From: Streptomyces sp. NBC_01314
Lineage (GTDB): Bacteria; Actinomycetota; Actinomycetes; Streptomycetales; Streptomycetaceae
Assembly: GCF_041435215.1 (NCBI RefSeq)
Contig: NZ_CP108394.1
Span: 9,796,001 to 9,860,000, forward strand
Direction of reading: 5' to 3'
Length of the DNA stretch: 64,000 nt
Under the pieces are notes generated by a model. That model saw only the letters and a list, made by a program, of their open reading frames with translations, was not told where the DNA came from and searched no databases. Both the position numbers and the translations under genes were made by a program. Shown one piece after another: positions 7,977-17,275 of this stretch (its first letter is position 1; the number at the start of each line of letters is the position of its first letter).

Positions 7977-10664
7977 ATGGCAAGGTCCAGTGAGAGTGCG
8001 TCGGGGCCTGCCGTCCCGTGCGCCGATCCGCAGGGCGACCCGTTCCTGCGCACCCGGTTCGCCGTACCGGCCCGGCCCGCCACGTTCCTCCGGCGGAAAC
8101 GGCTGGTCGACCACCTCGACCAGGCCCTGAGAACCCCGCTGACCGTGGTCAACGGTGCCGCCGGTGCCGGCAAGACCCTGCTGGTCGCCGACTGGGCCGC
8201 ACGGCAGGACCCGCCGGTCGCCTGGCTCACCACCGAGGCCGGCGACCAGGGCCCCGGCATGTTCTGGGCCTACTTCCTCCAGACGCTGCGCGCCGCCGGT
8301 GTGCCACTGGCGCCCGAGATCGGCTGCCCGGCCGACGCCGGCCGGGTGGACCGCACGCTGCTGACACGGCTCGCCGCGGAGCTGGGCGCCCGCGAGCGGC
8401 GCGTGATCGTGGTGCTCGACGAGTACGACCGGGTGACCGAACCGGAGATAGCGGACCAGCTGGAGTTCGTACTGCACCACGCGGCGCGGGGCCTGCGCCT
8501 GGTCCTCGTCACCCGCACCGAACCCCTGCTGCCCCTGCACCGCCACCGGACGGCCGGCGACATGACGGAGATCAGGAACGCCGAGCTGGCCTTCACGCCC
8601 GAGGAAGCCTCCGTCCTGCTGGGCCTGCACGGCCTGCGGCTCCCGGTGCCCGTCGCGGAGGCGCTCGTGGAGCGCACCCGGGGGTGGGCGGCCGGTCTGC
8701 GGCTGAGCGCGCTGGCCGCGCGGGAGAGCCCGGAACCGGAGACCTATCTGAAGCGGTTCGAGGCCGAGCGCACGGCCGTAGCCGACTTCCTGCTCGCGGA
8801 GGTGCTCGAACGACAGACCCCCGAGACACAGGATCTCCTCCTGCGGGTCAGCGTCCTGGAGCGGTTCAGCCCCGAGCTGGCGGACGCGCTGACGGAACGC
8901 ACCGACGCCGCGGGCATCCTGGCGGAGCTGCACCGCGGGAACGCGTTCGTCGAGGACCTCGGGCACACCTGGTACCGCCTCCACCCGCTCTTCGGGGAGA
9001 TCCTCCGCGCTCATCTGCGGATGCGCAGCCCCGGCCTGGAACCCGAACTCCACCGGCGGGCCGCCCGGTGGCTGCGCCACTCGGGAACCCTCGCGGAGGC
9101 GCTCGGCCACGGTGCCGCCGCGGGCGACTGGGAATTCACCGCCGGCGCCCTCGTCGACGACCTCGCCATCGGCCAGCTCTTCACGGGACTGCGCTCCGAC
9201 GACCTCGCCGAACTGTTCTCCCGCATGGGCCCCGAGGCGACGAGCCCGGCCGCGAACCTCGTACGGGCGGCCCGTGAGCTCTCCCGGTGCGAACTCGACC
9301 GGGGCCTGACCCACCTGCGGCACGCGGAGCGGAGTCTGGCGGGGGAGGAGGACCGGGCGGAGACCGAGGACGAACCGGGTCCGGCTGCGGCCCGGCTGAG
9401 CTGTCTCCTGCTGGAGACGCTGGCGGCCCGGCTGACCGGCTCGCCGGGAAGGGCGGAACTGGCGGCCGGAACGGCCGAGCGACTGCGGGAGCAGGTCCCC
9501 GCCCACCTCCTGGACGCGCACCCCGAACTCACCGCCCTGCTCCTGGCCCACCTGGGGTCCACACGGCTGTGGGCCGGGCGCTTCGAGGAGGCACGTGCCG
9601 CCCTGTCCCTGGTCGCCGACGGCTCCGGGGACGCGTCGACGGCACTGCCGCGCGAGGACGCTCTCGGCCGGCTGGCCCTCATCGACTATCTGAACGGCTG
9701 GCCCGGCAGGGCGGAACGCAAGGCCATGGCGGCGCTGACCGTCTCCGAGCGGTACAGCCTCCCGCAGCCGTCCGGCTTCGGCGTCGGACGGCTGGTCCTG
9801 GCCGCCGTGGCCGTCGACCGGGACGAGCTGCGGCTGGCCCGGGCCCATCTCGACGCGGCGGCGGACGCCCACCCCACCCTGCGCGACCCGGTGGCGGAGG
9901 CCGGCCGGGCCATCGCCACCGCCCGCCTGCTGCTGGCCCGCGGGGACATCCGTGCCGCCCTGGCGGCGACCGAACCGGCCGTGGCCGCCGACGTGGCCTC
10001 ACCCTGGGCGGAGGGACACACGGCGCTGGTCGCCTCCGCCGCCCACCTCGCCCGAGGCCGGCCCGAGGAAGCCGCCGAACTGCTGCACGCCGTACCCGGC
10101 CACCAGCCGGTGTGCGCCGTGGGGGAGGCACGGGCCCGGCTGGCCGCGGGCACGCCCCTCGCGGCGATCGACCTGCTGGACGGGGTACTGCCCGAGAGCC
10201 GCACCGGCCCCGCGGTGACCGTACGGGCGCTGCTGGTCCGCGCGGAGGCCGCGCACGCGGTGGGAGACCCGGCCGCCGTGCGCAGGCACGTCGCCCAGGC
10301 GCTCCACGAGGCCCGGCGCGAGCGGCTGCGCCGCCCCTTCGCCGAAGCCGGCGGGTGGCTCCGGCCCGTCCTCGACACCGCACCGCTGAGGGCCCTCGCG
10401 GCCGGCTGGCTCACCCCCGGACCGCCCTCCCGCACCGGGCCGCCCCGCCCCGAGGACCGGCCGCCGGTCGTGGAGGAACTGAGCGGACGCGAACGCGATG
10501 TGCTGCGGCGGCTGGAACGGATGATGTCCACCGAGGAGATCGCCGCCGACCTGTGCGTGTCGGTGAACACCGTCAAGACCCACCTCAAGAGCGTCTTCCG
10601 GAAACTGGCGGTCAACCGCCGCAACGAGGCGGTACGCCGCGCCCGCGAGCTGCGCCTGCTCTGA
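7977..10664 (+). CDS. LAL-family (large ATP-binding LuxR) transcriptional regulator
   Basis: An 895-residue MalT-like regulator. Residues 60-67 are the Walker A loop GAAGAGKT, and RRVIVVLDEYDRV near 141-153 is Walker B, together forming a STAND-type ATPase; FSPELADALT and LHPLFGEILRAHLR are typical of the winged-helix segment after it. The middle is an all-helical TPR-like region, and the last 65 residues are a LuxR helix-turn-helix (LSGRERDVLRRLERMMSTEE, then DLCVSVNTVKTHLKSVFRKL). I prefer the ATG at 7977 (GGTGAG just upstream) over two GTGs at 7965 and 7968. LAL proteins usually activate secondary-metabolite or catabolic genes on binding a ligand; no target is evident beside it. A strong hairpin follows at 10743. 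Confidence 0.9.
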   Translation: MARSSESASGPAVPCADPQGDPFLRTRFAVPARPATFLRRKRLVDHLDQALRTPLTVVNGAAGAGKTLLVADWAARQDPPVAWLTTEAGDQGPGMFWAYFLQTLRAAGVPLAPEIGCPADAGRVDRTLLTRLAAELGARERRVIVVLDEYDRVTEPEIADQLEFVLHHAARGLRLVLVTRTEPLLPLHRHRTAGDMTEIRNAELAFTPEEASVLLGLHGLRLPVPVAEALVERTRGWAAGLRLSALAARESPEPETYLKRFEAERTAVADFLLAEVLERQTPETQDLLLRVSVLERFSPELADALTERTDAAGILAELHRGNAFVEDLGHTWYRLHPLFGEILRAHLRMRSPGLEPELHRRAARWLRHSGTLAEALGHGAAAGDWEFTAGALVDDLAIGQLFTGLRSDDLAELFSRMGPEATSPAANLVRAARELSRCELDRGLTHLRHAERSLAGEEDRAETEDEPGPAAARLSCLLLETLAARLTGSPGRAELAAGTAERLREQVPAHLLDAHPELTALLLAHLGSTRLWAGRFEEARAALSLVADGSGDASTALPREDALGRLALIDYLNGWPGRAERKAMAALTVSERYSLPQPSGFGVGRLVLAAVAVDRDELRLARAHLDAAADAHPTLRDPVAEAGRAIATARLLLARGDIRAALAATEPAVAADVASPWAEGHTALVASAAHLARGRPEEAAELLHAVPGHQPVCAVGEARARLAAGTPLAAIDLLDGVLPESRTGPAVTVRALLVRAEAAHAVGDPAAVRRHVAQALHEARRERLRRPFAEAGGWLRPVLDTAPLRALAAGWLTPGPPSRTGPPRPEDRPPVVEELSGRERDVLRRLERMMSTEEIAADLCVSVNTVKTHLKSVFRKLAVNRRNEAVRRARELRLL

Positions 10665-10742
10665 CCCCGCCACGGCGTGGCCCTGTCGCCGTCCGTGACA
10701 CCGGCCGGGCGACGGCGTACCCGCCGTGGCCGGTGACAGGGC

Positions 10743-10772
10743 CCGGCCCCGCCGCTCACGCGGCAGGGCCGG
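10743..10772. terminator. Bidirectional terminator hairpin between converging genes
   Basis: CCGGCCC-c-GCCGC-tcac-GCGGC-a-GGGCCGG forms a 12-bp stem with one mismatch and a 4-base loop. It sits between two convergent genes (LAL regulator ending at 10664, YkuD-like gene ending at 10796). There is no T-run, which is usual in streptomycetes. Confidence 0.7.
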
Positions 10773-10795
10773 TATCCGGGACGCGCGCCCGCCGG

Positions 10796-11479
10796 CTAGG
10801 AGACGTACAGCTGTGTCGGCTTCGGGTAGCTCGACCGGTAGCTCTTCAGCTCACGGACGTCGGCCGGCTTGAGCTTTACGCAGCCGTTCGACTTGTAGTC
10901 GCTGTTGCCGTCCCAGCGCGTCGACTCCGTGGAGCCCTGCGCGCCGTTCGACTTCATCTCGCTGTGGATGAACAGGGCGGTGCGCTTGGTCTTGGCCTTG
11001 CCCAAGCACCTCTTGTCGCTGAGCCGCCAGACGATTCCGTTGATCTTGCCCGAGAAGTTGTTGGAGAAGCTCGTGATGTCGTATGTGCCGCTGGGCAGCC
11101 AGCCCACGTTGCTCTTGCAGCCGTCGCGGCCGATCTTGTTGTCGGCGGTCCCGAGGCCCGAGCCCGCACGCCAGCTGTCGACCCGCCACGTGCGCGTCTT
11201 GTCCGGGGAGACCTGCTGGATGAAGTAGAGGGAGAGGCGCGAGTTCGACGGGTCCTTCTTGTTCTTCTTGAACTGCAGGTACGTGGTGCCCTTCGCGGCA
11301 GCCGCCGTGACCGACGTCAGTTCGGCCGCCCTCGGCGCGTCCAGCGCTCCCACCGCCGACGCCCCCGGCTCCTGCGCCACCGCCGCAGACGGCAGCAGGC
11401 TCACCGCGACGGCTGCCACGCCGGCCGTCGCGATGGCCTTGAGCCTCCGGCGTACGGGGTGTGCTGTACCTGTGTTCAT
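10796..11479 (-). CDS. Secreted YkuD-like (L,D-transpeptidase-type) protein
   Basis: A 227-residue exported protein; the ATG at 11479 follows a GGGAGG ribosome binding site. Residues 1-37 are a signal peptide (VRRRLKAIATAG, hydrophobic core, PSAAVAQ). The mature part has WRVDSWRAGSGL, CKSNVGWLPSGTYDI, an IHSEMKSN segment and YKSNGCVKLKPADVREL. The last resembles the YkuD active-site motif S/T-H-G-C-I/V-R, with the His before Gly replaced by Asn and the Arg by Lys, while the catalytic Cys is kept; IHSE supplies the upstream His. L,D-transpeptidases make 3-3 peptidoglycan cross-links or attach proteins. The variant motif leaves the activity open. Confidence 0.75.
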   Translation of the reverse strand: MNTGTAHPVRRRLKAIATAGVAAVAVSLLPSAAVAQEPGASAVGALDAPRAAELTSVTAAAAKGTTYLQFKKNKKDPSNSRLSLYFIQQVSPDKTRTWRVDSWRAGSGLGTADNKIGRDGCKSNVGWLPSGTYDITSFSNNFSGKINGIVWRLSDKRCLGKAKTKRTALFIHSEMKSNGAQGSTESTRWDGNSDYKSNGCVKLKPADVRELKSYRSSYPKPTQLYVS

Positions 11480-11736
11480 GACTGTTCCTCCCGTTGGACC
11501 GCCCCTGACGGAGCGGTGTCCGGCCTTTGACTGGGCCGACGACACAGAGTTCACCAGCCGGACCGGTTGTTCGGCAGGCCCCTTCCGCCACGCCGAACAA
11601 AACAGAAACGGCCGGTCAGCGACCGTGAACGCTTGCCAGGCATCCAGGTCGGTTCCTAACGTGGCCGCACGCACGGGGAGTTGTCCGTGTGCCGGACACA
11701 CGGAGATCCCTGTGACGGGGGACGGGGGACCTTGCG
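11480..11736. other. Divergent intergenic region
   Basis: 257 bases between the YkuD-like gene and the nSTAND-WD40 gene. It must hold both promoters. The only strong symmetry is the 7-bp-arm inverted repeat at 11684-11704, listed separately. Confidence 0.6.
11684..11704. promoter_or_regulatory. Inverted repeat upstream of the nSTAND-WD40 gene
   Basis: TCCGTGT-GCCGGAC-ACACGGA has perfect 7-bp arms and ends 32 bases before the GTG start at 11737. The position suits an operator, possibly for the gene's own N-terminal helix-turn-helix; this is inference. Confidence 0.4.
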
Positions 11737-14700
11737 GTGGGGCGTCAAGAGAGACCGGTCGACCCGAACGCGGGTGCGGTACAGCGCTTCGCGTACGAGT
11801 TGCGGAAGCTGCGGCGCGAGGCGGACGGCATCACCTATCGGGAGATGGCGCGGCGTGCCCATTACTCGGTGACCTCGCTCTCCCAGGCCGCGGCCGGCGA
11901 ACAGTTCCCCTCGCTGGCGGTGACCCTGGGGTACGTCGGTGCCTGCGGCGGCGACCCGGCGGAGTGGGAGCAGCGCTGGCGCGCGGTGGAGGCGGAGGTG
12001 GCCGGCCAGGTCCGCGAGGACGAGGACGCCGAGCCGCCCTACCAGGGCCTCGCCCGGTTCGAGCCGGAGGACCACGACCGGTTCTTCGGCCGCGGTGAAC
12101 TCACCTCCGCGCTGCGGCAGTCAGTGGCCGAACACCGCTTCACCGCCGTCTTCGGCCCGTCCGGCAGCGGCAAGTCCTCCCTGCTGCGTGCCGGGCTGAT
12201 CCCGTCCCTGCGGCGCGACGGCGGCAGCGGTAACAGCAGGGGCGGCGGCGAAGGCCACGGCGGCAGCGCCGTCCATCTGGCCGCCATCCGCGTCCTGACC
12301 CCGGGGGAGCACCCTCTCACCACCCACGCCGACGCGCTCCGGCCGCTCACGGACCCGCCCGGGAAGCCGCTCACGGACCCGCCCGGGAAAGGGGGAGACA
12401 CCCTGGTCGTGGTCGACCAGTTCGAGGAGGTTTTCACGCTCTGCCAGGACCAGGCCGAGCGCGCCGCGTTCATCGACCTGCTGCTCACAGCCCACCGCCC
12501 GGACAGCGGGTTGCGGGTCGTCATCGCCGTACGCGCCGACTTCTACAGCCGTTGCGCCGAGCACCGCGGCCTCGCCCGTGCCCTGCGCGACACCAGCGTG
12601 CTCGTGGGGCCCATGAGCCCGGCCGAGTTGCGCGAGGCTGTCGTCAAGCCGGCCCAGGCGACCGGCCTGATCGTCGAACGCTCGCTCACCGCCCGCCTCG
12701 TCCGCGAGGTGGAGGGCCGACCCGGCGGCCTGCCGCTGTTGTCGCATGTCCTGCGGGAGACCTGGCGCAGGCGTCGGGGCCGGGCGCTGACCGAGGAGGC
12801 GTACCAGGCGGCGGGCGGGCTCGACGGCGCCATCGCGCAGACCGCCGAGGACATCCATACCGGGCTCTCGCCCGCACAGGCCGAACTGGCCCGGCTGCTG
12901 ATGCTCCGGCTGATCGCGCCCGGCGAGGGCTCTCAGGACACCCGCCGCCCCGTCCCCCGTGCCGAGCTCGACATAGCCGCCCCCGACGATGTCGAACTCG
13001 TCCTCGACCGTCTGGCCCGCGCCCGTCTGCTCACCCTCGACGACGACACCGTCAGTCTTGCCCACGAGGCCCTGATCACCGCCTGGTCCCGGCTCGGCGG
13101 CTGGATCGACGAGGACCGTGAAGGCCTGCGCGCCCACCGTCGCCTTACCGAGGCCGCCCGTGCCTGGGACGACCTCGGCCGCGACCCGGGCGCGCTGTAC
13201 CGGGGCGCCCGTCTGGCCGCCGCCGGGGAGCACTTCCGGGGCGCCTCCGGGCGCCCTGCCGCGCTCACCCCCCTCGAAGACGCCTTCCTGACCGCCTCCC
13301 TCGCGGGTCGCGTCCGGGAGCGCCGCGGCCGTCATGCTCTGATCAGCGCCCTGTCCTGCCTGCTGGTCCTGGCTCTGGTCGCCGGTGCGGTCGCCTGGCA
13401 GCAGAGCCGTACCAGCGATCGCCGGCGCGTCGAGGCGGAGGCGGGCCGCCTCGCCGCCGTCGCCGCCACCCTGCGTCTGACCGATCCGGCGAAGGCGATA
13501 CGCCTCAGCATCGCGGCCTGGGAGCTCGCGCGGACGACGGAGACCCGGTCCGCTCTGCTCGGTTCCCTCGGGCAGAAGGAGCAGGACGTCTTCACCGTCC
13601 CCGACTCCACCGACACCGATGCCGATGCCGAGGGCGCCGAGAACTACCTGAGCGCCGACGGCCGGTCCGTCGTGTCGATCGCACCGGACCGCATCGACAC
13701 CTGGGACGTACGCACCCACCGCCGCACCCGCACCCAGCCCGGCGTAGACCGGAGTCCGGACGACCAGGACGGGGAATTGCTGGTCAGCCAGGAGGGGCGC
13801 ACGCTCGCGCTGTTGGAGGAGGGAGCCGTACGGCTGTGGGATGTGCGCACGGCCCGTGCGACCGGCAGCCTCGCCGTGGAGTTTCCCATGGCCGCGTGGT
13901 TCGCGCCGGGCGGGCACGTTCTCGTTGTGGAGAGCGCGGGATTGGACATCGACGATTCGATGGAACTGCAGGTGTGGGACCTGCGGCAGCGGCGGCGGCT
14001 TCTGCGTGTCCCGTTCGGGGAGTCCGATGTGCTTCAGGACAGCGCCGTCAGCCCGGACGGCCGGTGGCTGGCCTTCTGCACCGACAAACGGCCGCTGGAG
14101 ATCCGCGACCTTGGCGGCGGGGGCCGGAAGCTGCCGCTGCCCTGGCTGGACCGTGCGGGGAAGCGGGACTGCTTCGCGTCCGAGTTCGCCTTCACCCCGG
14201 ACAGCCGCCGCATCGCGATCGTGACCGGCACCGGTATCCGCCTCTGGGACTTCCGTTCCGGCCGCGCACTTCCTCAGCTCAAGGCCGAGGGCATCGAGGG
14301 ATTCCGGTTCAGCGCCGACGGCCGGTTCGTCGTGGCGTCCACTCCTGACGAGATCCTGCTGTGGCGGGTCGCGGCGCCCGGCGCCCCGGTGTTCCGCTAC
14401 ACCCTCGTCAACGAGACTCCCTACGAGCTCCGGCTGGACCTCGCCGAAGGCGCCATACGGTACACGTCGGGCAGCGGCGCGATAGTCCGGTCGCTTAGTC
14501 TCGGCAGTGCGGTGACCGACCGCTGGCAGAACAGGGAGACAGGCGGCGCGAAGTGGAGCGGCGACGGCCGAACGCTGGCCACCGTGGGCCGCACCGACGA
14601 CCTGGCCGGATATGAGCTGCTGGACGCGCACGGCACCCTGGTGGCGAAGCTGCCCGGCGAGCCCTGCCCTCCGCCGGAGCCCGACGAGGGGAGTCCGGAC

Positions 14701-15747
14701 GAACAGACGCTTGAGGGCGAGGTCCTGGAGGAAGAGTCCGGGGCGGTCGTGCACCGACTGGAGGCCGCGGAGATGGCCCTGAACAACTGCTCCGACGCCA
14801 TGACGTTCAGCCCCGGCGGCGGGTACTTCGCGTACGGCCCGGTCTGGCGGGACTACGACTCGAGTTCCTCCGAACGTGCGTTGATCACCGTGTGGGACGT
14901 ACGCGCCCGCCGCGTGCTCGCCACTGTCGACCCGGGCAAGGGCGGTACGCGCGTGCCGGACGGCGAAATGCCCCTCGGCGTCTCCGGAATCGCCCTCAGC
15001 GCCGATGGCCGCACCCTCGCCGTGTCCCGCGTCGCCGAGCGGGACGTGCTCGAACTGTGGGACGTACGCGGGGGAAAGCGTCTGCGTACTCTGCCCGGCT
15101 TCGGGGGCGCGGAACTGGCCGTGCGCCCGGACGGCGGGACGATCGTGTCCTGGGAGGACTCGGTCGCGGACCTGTCGTCCGGACAGGTGACGCAGCGCGT
15201 ACTGGGCGGGGACGATACGACCGCCCTGGCCTTCAGCCCGGACGGCGCCTATCTGGCGGTGGGGGACGCGCTGGGCCGGGTCACCGTCTGGGACGGCGGC
15301 CTGCGCGAGCGCCTCGGCGTGCTGCCGGCTACGTACACCGAGTCCCGCCGCGCGGAGAACGAGGGAGTGGCCGCGCTGGCCTTCTCGCCGGACGGCGAGA
15401 CCCTGGCCGTCGCGGGCGACCTGGGCACGCTCCAGCTGTGGGGCACCGACTCGCACCGGCTCCTCGGCTCCGCACTGTCCACGCCGGGCGACACGATCCG
15501 CTCGCTCGCCTTCGGCCCGGACGGCGGCACGCTGTACGGGGCGGGCACGCACGTGCCGGTGCAGGCGTACGACATCGACCCCGACCGGGTCGCCGCCCGC
15601 CTCTGCGACCGGGCGGGCTCCGGTCTGTCCCCGGCGGACTGGCGGGCATACCTGCCGGGGATCCCTTACCGGGAGACCTGTGCATCGGCACCGTCCAGCC
15701 GGTCAAGCTCGTCGGCTCGTGGCACTCGTGGGAGTGGCCCGCTGTAG
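11737..15747 (+). CDS. HTH-nSTAND ATPase-TM-WD40 protein
   Basis: A 1336-residue multidomain protein starting at GTG 11737. Residues about 15-70 are an XRE-like helix-turn-helix (FAYELRKLRREADGITYREM, then HYSVTSLSQAAAG). Residues about 104-510 are an nSTAND1 NTPase: DHDRFFGRGELTSAL, Walker A GPSGSGKS at 140-147, Walker B TLVVVDQFEEVF near 222, then the winged-helix-like SLAHEALITAWSRLGGWI. A single membrane helix lies at about 532-555 (LISALSCLLVLALVAGAVAW). The C-terminal 750 residues are degenerate WD40 repeats with many LSADGRTLAV and FSPDGxxLAV motifs, forming one or two beta-propellers. Such architectures recur in Streptomyces; roles proposed for relatives include signalling or conflict sensing. 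It stands alone between unrelated genes, so no partner effector is evident. An 18-base in-frame repeat at 12340-12377 (PLTDPPGKPLTDPPGK) lies in the NTPase domain. Confidence 0.9.
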   Translation: MGRQERPVDPNAGAVQRFAYELRKLRREADGITYREMARRAHYSVTSLSQAAAGEQFPSLAVTLGYVGACGGDPAEWEQRWRAVEAEVAGQVREDEDAEPPYQGLARFEPEDHDRFFGRGELTSALRQSVAEHRFTAVFGPSGSGKSSLLRAGLIPSLRRDGGSGNSRGGGEGHGGSAVHLAAIRVLTPGEHPLTTHADALRPLTDPPGKPLTDPPGKGGDTLVVVDQFEEVFTLCQDQAERAAFIDLLLTAHRPDSGLRVVIAVRADFYSRCAEHRGLARALRDTSVLVGPMSPAELREAVVKPAQATGLIVERSLTARLVREVEGRPGGLPLLSHVLRETWRRRRGRALTEEAYQAAGGLDGAIAQTAEDIHTGLSPAQAELARLLMLRLIAPGEGSQDTRRPVPRAELDIAAPDDVELVLDRLARARLLTLDDDTVSLAHEALITAWSRLGGWIDEDREGLRAHRRLTEAARAWDDLGRDPGALYRGARLAAAGEHFRGASGRPAALTPLEDAFLTASLAGRVRERRGRHALISALSCLLVLALVAGAVAWQQSRTSDRRRVEAEAGRLAAVAATLRLTDPAKAIRLSIAAWELARTTETRSALLGSLGQKEQDVFTVPDSTDTDADAEGAENYLSADGRSVVSIAPDRIDTWDVRTHRRTRTQPGVDRSPDDQDGELLVSQEGRTLALLEEGAVRLWDVRTARATGSLAVEFPMAAWFAPGGHVLVVESAGLDIDDSMELQVWDLRQRRRLLRVPFGESDVLQDSAVSPDGRWLAFCTDKRPLEIRDLGGGGRKLPLPWLDRAGKRDCFASEFAFTPDSRRIAIVTGTGIRLWDFRSGRALPQLKAEGIEGFRFSADGRFVVASTPDEILLWRVAAPGAPVFRYTLVNETPYELRLDLAEGAIRYTSGSGAIVRSLSLGSAVTDRWQNRETGGAKWSGDGRTLATVGRTDDLAGYELLDAHGTLVAKLPGEPCPPPEPDEGSPDEQTLEGEVLEEESGAVVHRLEAAEMALNNCSDAMTFSPGGGYFAYGPVWRDYDSSSSERALITVWDVRARRVLATVDPGKGGTRVPDGEMPLGVSGIALSADGRTLAVSRVAERDVLELWDVRGGKRLRTLPGFGGAELAVRPDGGTIVSWEDSVADLSSGQVTQRVLGGDDTTALAFSPDGAYLAVGDALGRVTVWDGGLRERLGVLPATYTESRRAENEGVAALAFSPDGETLAVAGDLGTLQLWGTDSHRLLGSALSTPGDTIRSLAFGPDGGTLYGAGTHVPVQAYDIDPDRVAARLCDRAGSGLSPADWRAYLPGIPYRETCASAPSSRSSSSARGTRGSGPL

Positions 15748-16431
15748 CCTCCCCGGCCCCGGGCGACGCCCCATGGGGGGTCCTCCACTGAGCCGAGTTC
15801 GCCCCAGGGCGATTCAGGGACACCCCCTGCACCGTGGAGGTGCGTCGCGATTCAGGTCCGGTGGCGGTGCGGTCGCTGGTGACCCGCGTGTGGACGCCCG
15901 TCGGAACCAGCGTGCCCGCCATCCGGGCTCAGCCGTGCGTCGACGGCACCTCTGCCGTGGTCAGCCGTGTCGCGATGGCGGTGAGGCGTTCGGCCAGGGC
16001 GATGGGGGCGCGGAGCGGGTCATGGCGGTGAGTTCGATGGTCGCCGTCGTGTGGCGGAGGGCCGAGCATCCACTCCCGGTTCGGGAAGTCGCCCTCGGCG
16101 ATGCGGAGCGGGCCGCAGACCAGGTCCAGGTGCATGAAGTACTCCGGTCCCCTCTCCTCTGGAGCGCCTGTGTCGATCCGCTGCCGCCGACGGCGACGGG
16201 CGCCGTGGACGTGAACGTGACCACAACGGCATAGGTATCAGCCTGCTGACGCGGTCAGGGCAAGCGGAAGAGGGCTCGGCGCCGCTCGGTCATGCCGCTG
16301 GATCGAACGCTGGGCGATGGCCGGCTGTGGTGGCCTTGCCGCTGTCGGGCATACGGGGCAGTCGGTCGCCGGACGTGGTGATGTCCGGGCGCTGCTGATG
16401 GATGGCTCGTTGTCGGCGTCGGCCTACGGCG
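15748..16431. other. 684-bp region without a convincing gene
   Basis: Apart from a possible 68-codon reading frame on the minus strand at 15929-16135, nothing protein-like is visible on either strand. 16240-16430 has short runs with no start or ribosome binding site. It may be the debris of earlier genes. Confidence 0.5.
15929..16135 (-). CDS. Possible small hypothetical protein
   Basis: A 68-codon frame starting at an ATG with GGAG six bases upstream. It begins MHLDLVCGPLRIAEGDFPN and ends LAERLTAIATRLTTAEVPST, which has amphipathic helix character, but the His-rich centre (GPPPHDGDHRTHRHDP) could reflect a frame shift. I do not recognise a family. It could be a real short gene or the frame-shifted tail of a lost one. 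Confidence 0.3.
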   Translation of the reverse strand: MHLDLVCGPLRIAEGDFPNREWMLGPPPHDGDHRTHRHDPLRAPIALAERLTAIATRLTTAEVPSTHG

Positions 16432-16959
16432 TCACTTCGCGGGCACGGCAAGCGCCACCTTGCCCGTGACGCGGCCGGCGAGGAGGTCTCGGACGGCTGA
16501 GGCAGTCTCGGCGAGCGGGTGGACGCGGTCCACGACAGGGGTGAGCCTGCCCGTGTCGATGAGAACGGTCAGGTCGCGCAGCCCATCGGCGTGCTCGGAG
16601 GAAATGAAGGTCCCCAGGTGCCGACTGGTGAACGGGGACAGCATCTGTGCGCGCAGCTGCCGGTCGGTGCCGCCGAGCCAGGGGCCGTTCGTCTCGCCGC
16701 CGGTGATGACCAGCCTGCCGCGGGGTGTGAGGGCGTGGCGCAGGTCGCGCAGACCGCGGTTGCCCGCGATGTCGATGATGGCGTCGTAGCGTCGCGGGCC
16801 GGCAAGGAAGTCCTCGCGCGTGTAGTCGATCACGTGGTCGGCGCCCAGCGCTCGTACGGCGTCGAGCTTGGGGGTGCTCGCGACGGCCGTGACCCGGGCG
16901 CCGAAGGAGTGGGCGAGTTGGACGGCGAAGGTCTCACGGTCCACTCCGGGCCCGGCCAC
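16432..16959 (-). pseudogene. 5'-truncated zinc/quinone-type alcohol dehydrogenase (MDR)
   Basis: About 170 residues of the C-terminal half of a medium-chain dehydrogenase: [56 protein letters not shown] and a normal C-terminus GKVALAVPAK. The N-terminal catalytic GroES-like half and the start of the Rossmann glycine motif (which should read GAGGGVGTFAVQ) are missing; at the break the sequence reads GPGVDRE. The other side of the break is the C-terminal part of a TetR gene on the opposite strand, so one deletion removed both 5' halves. Not expected to be functional. Confidence 0.8.
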
Positions 16960-17275
16960 TCTGCGTCACCACGACGCCGTTCTCGGCTGCCTGCGTCAGG
17001 GTGGGTTCTCCCTCACCCTGACCGCCCACGCCGTCTCGGTTCTCGACAGCTACATCTACGGGTTCGCCCTGCAGGAGAAAACCCTGCCCTTCGGCTCTCC
17101 GGAGGAGACGGCCGAACTGGCGGACACCATCATGAGCGGATTCGGTGACGGCCAGTACCCGTACCTGACCGAGATCGCGACCGCTCACGTCATGCGTCCG
17201 GGGTATGCCTACGGCGACGAGTTCGAATTCGGACTGGACCTCATCCTCGACGGCCTCCGGCAAACAGCGGGCTGA
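16957..17275 (+). pseudogene. 5'-truncated TetR-family regulator
   Basis: The last 105 or so residues of a TetR C-terminal ligand-binding domain: [50 protein letters not shown] end ([18 protein letters not shown]). The N-terminal helix-turn-helix is absent. Sequence similarity to TetR begins within about 25 bases of where the truncated dehydrogenase ends on the other strand. The two would originally have been divergent neighbours sharing a promoter region that is now deleted. Confidence 0.75.

Noticed and set aside
9287..11530. 747-codon frame across the LAL gene and the YkuD gene
   Set aside because: Low-complexity Arg/Gly/Pro sequence in a shifted frame that overlaps two well-supported genes.
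12121..15552. 1143-codon minus-strand frame opposite the WD40 gene
   Set aside because: No domains, and it mirrors the third-position bias of the real gene.
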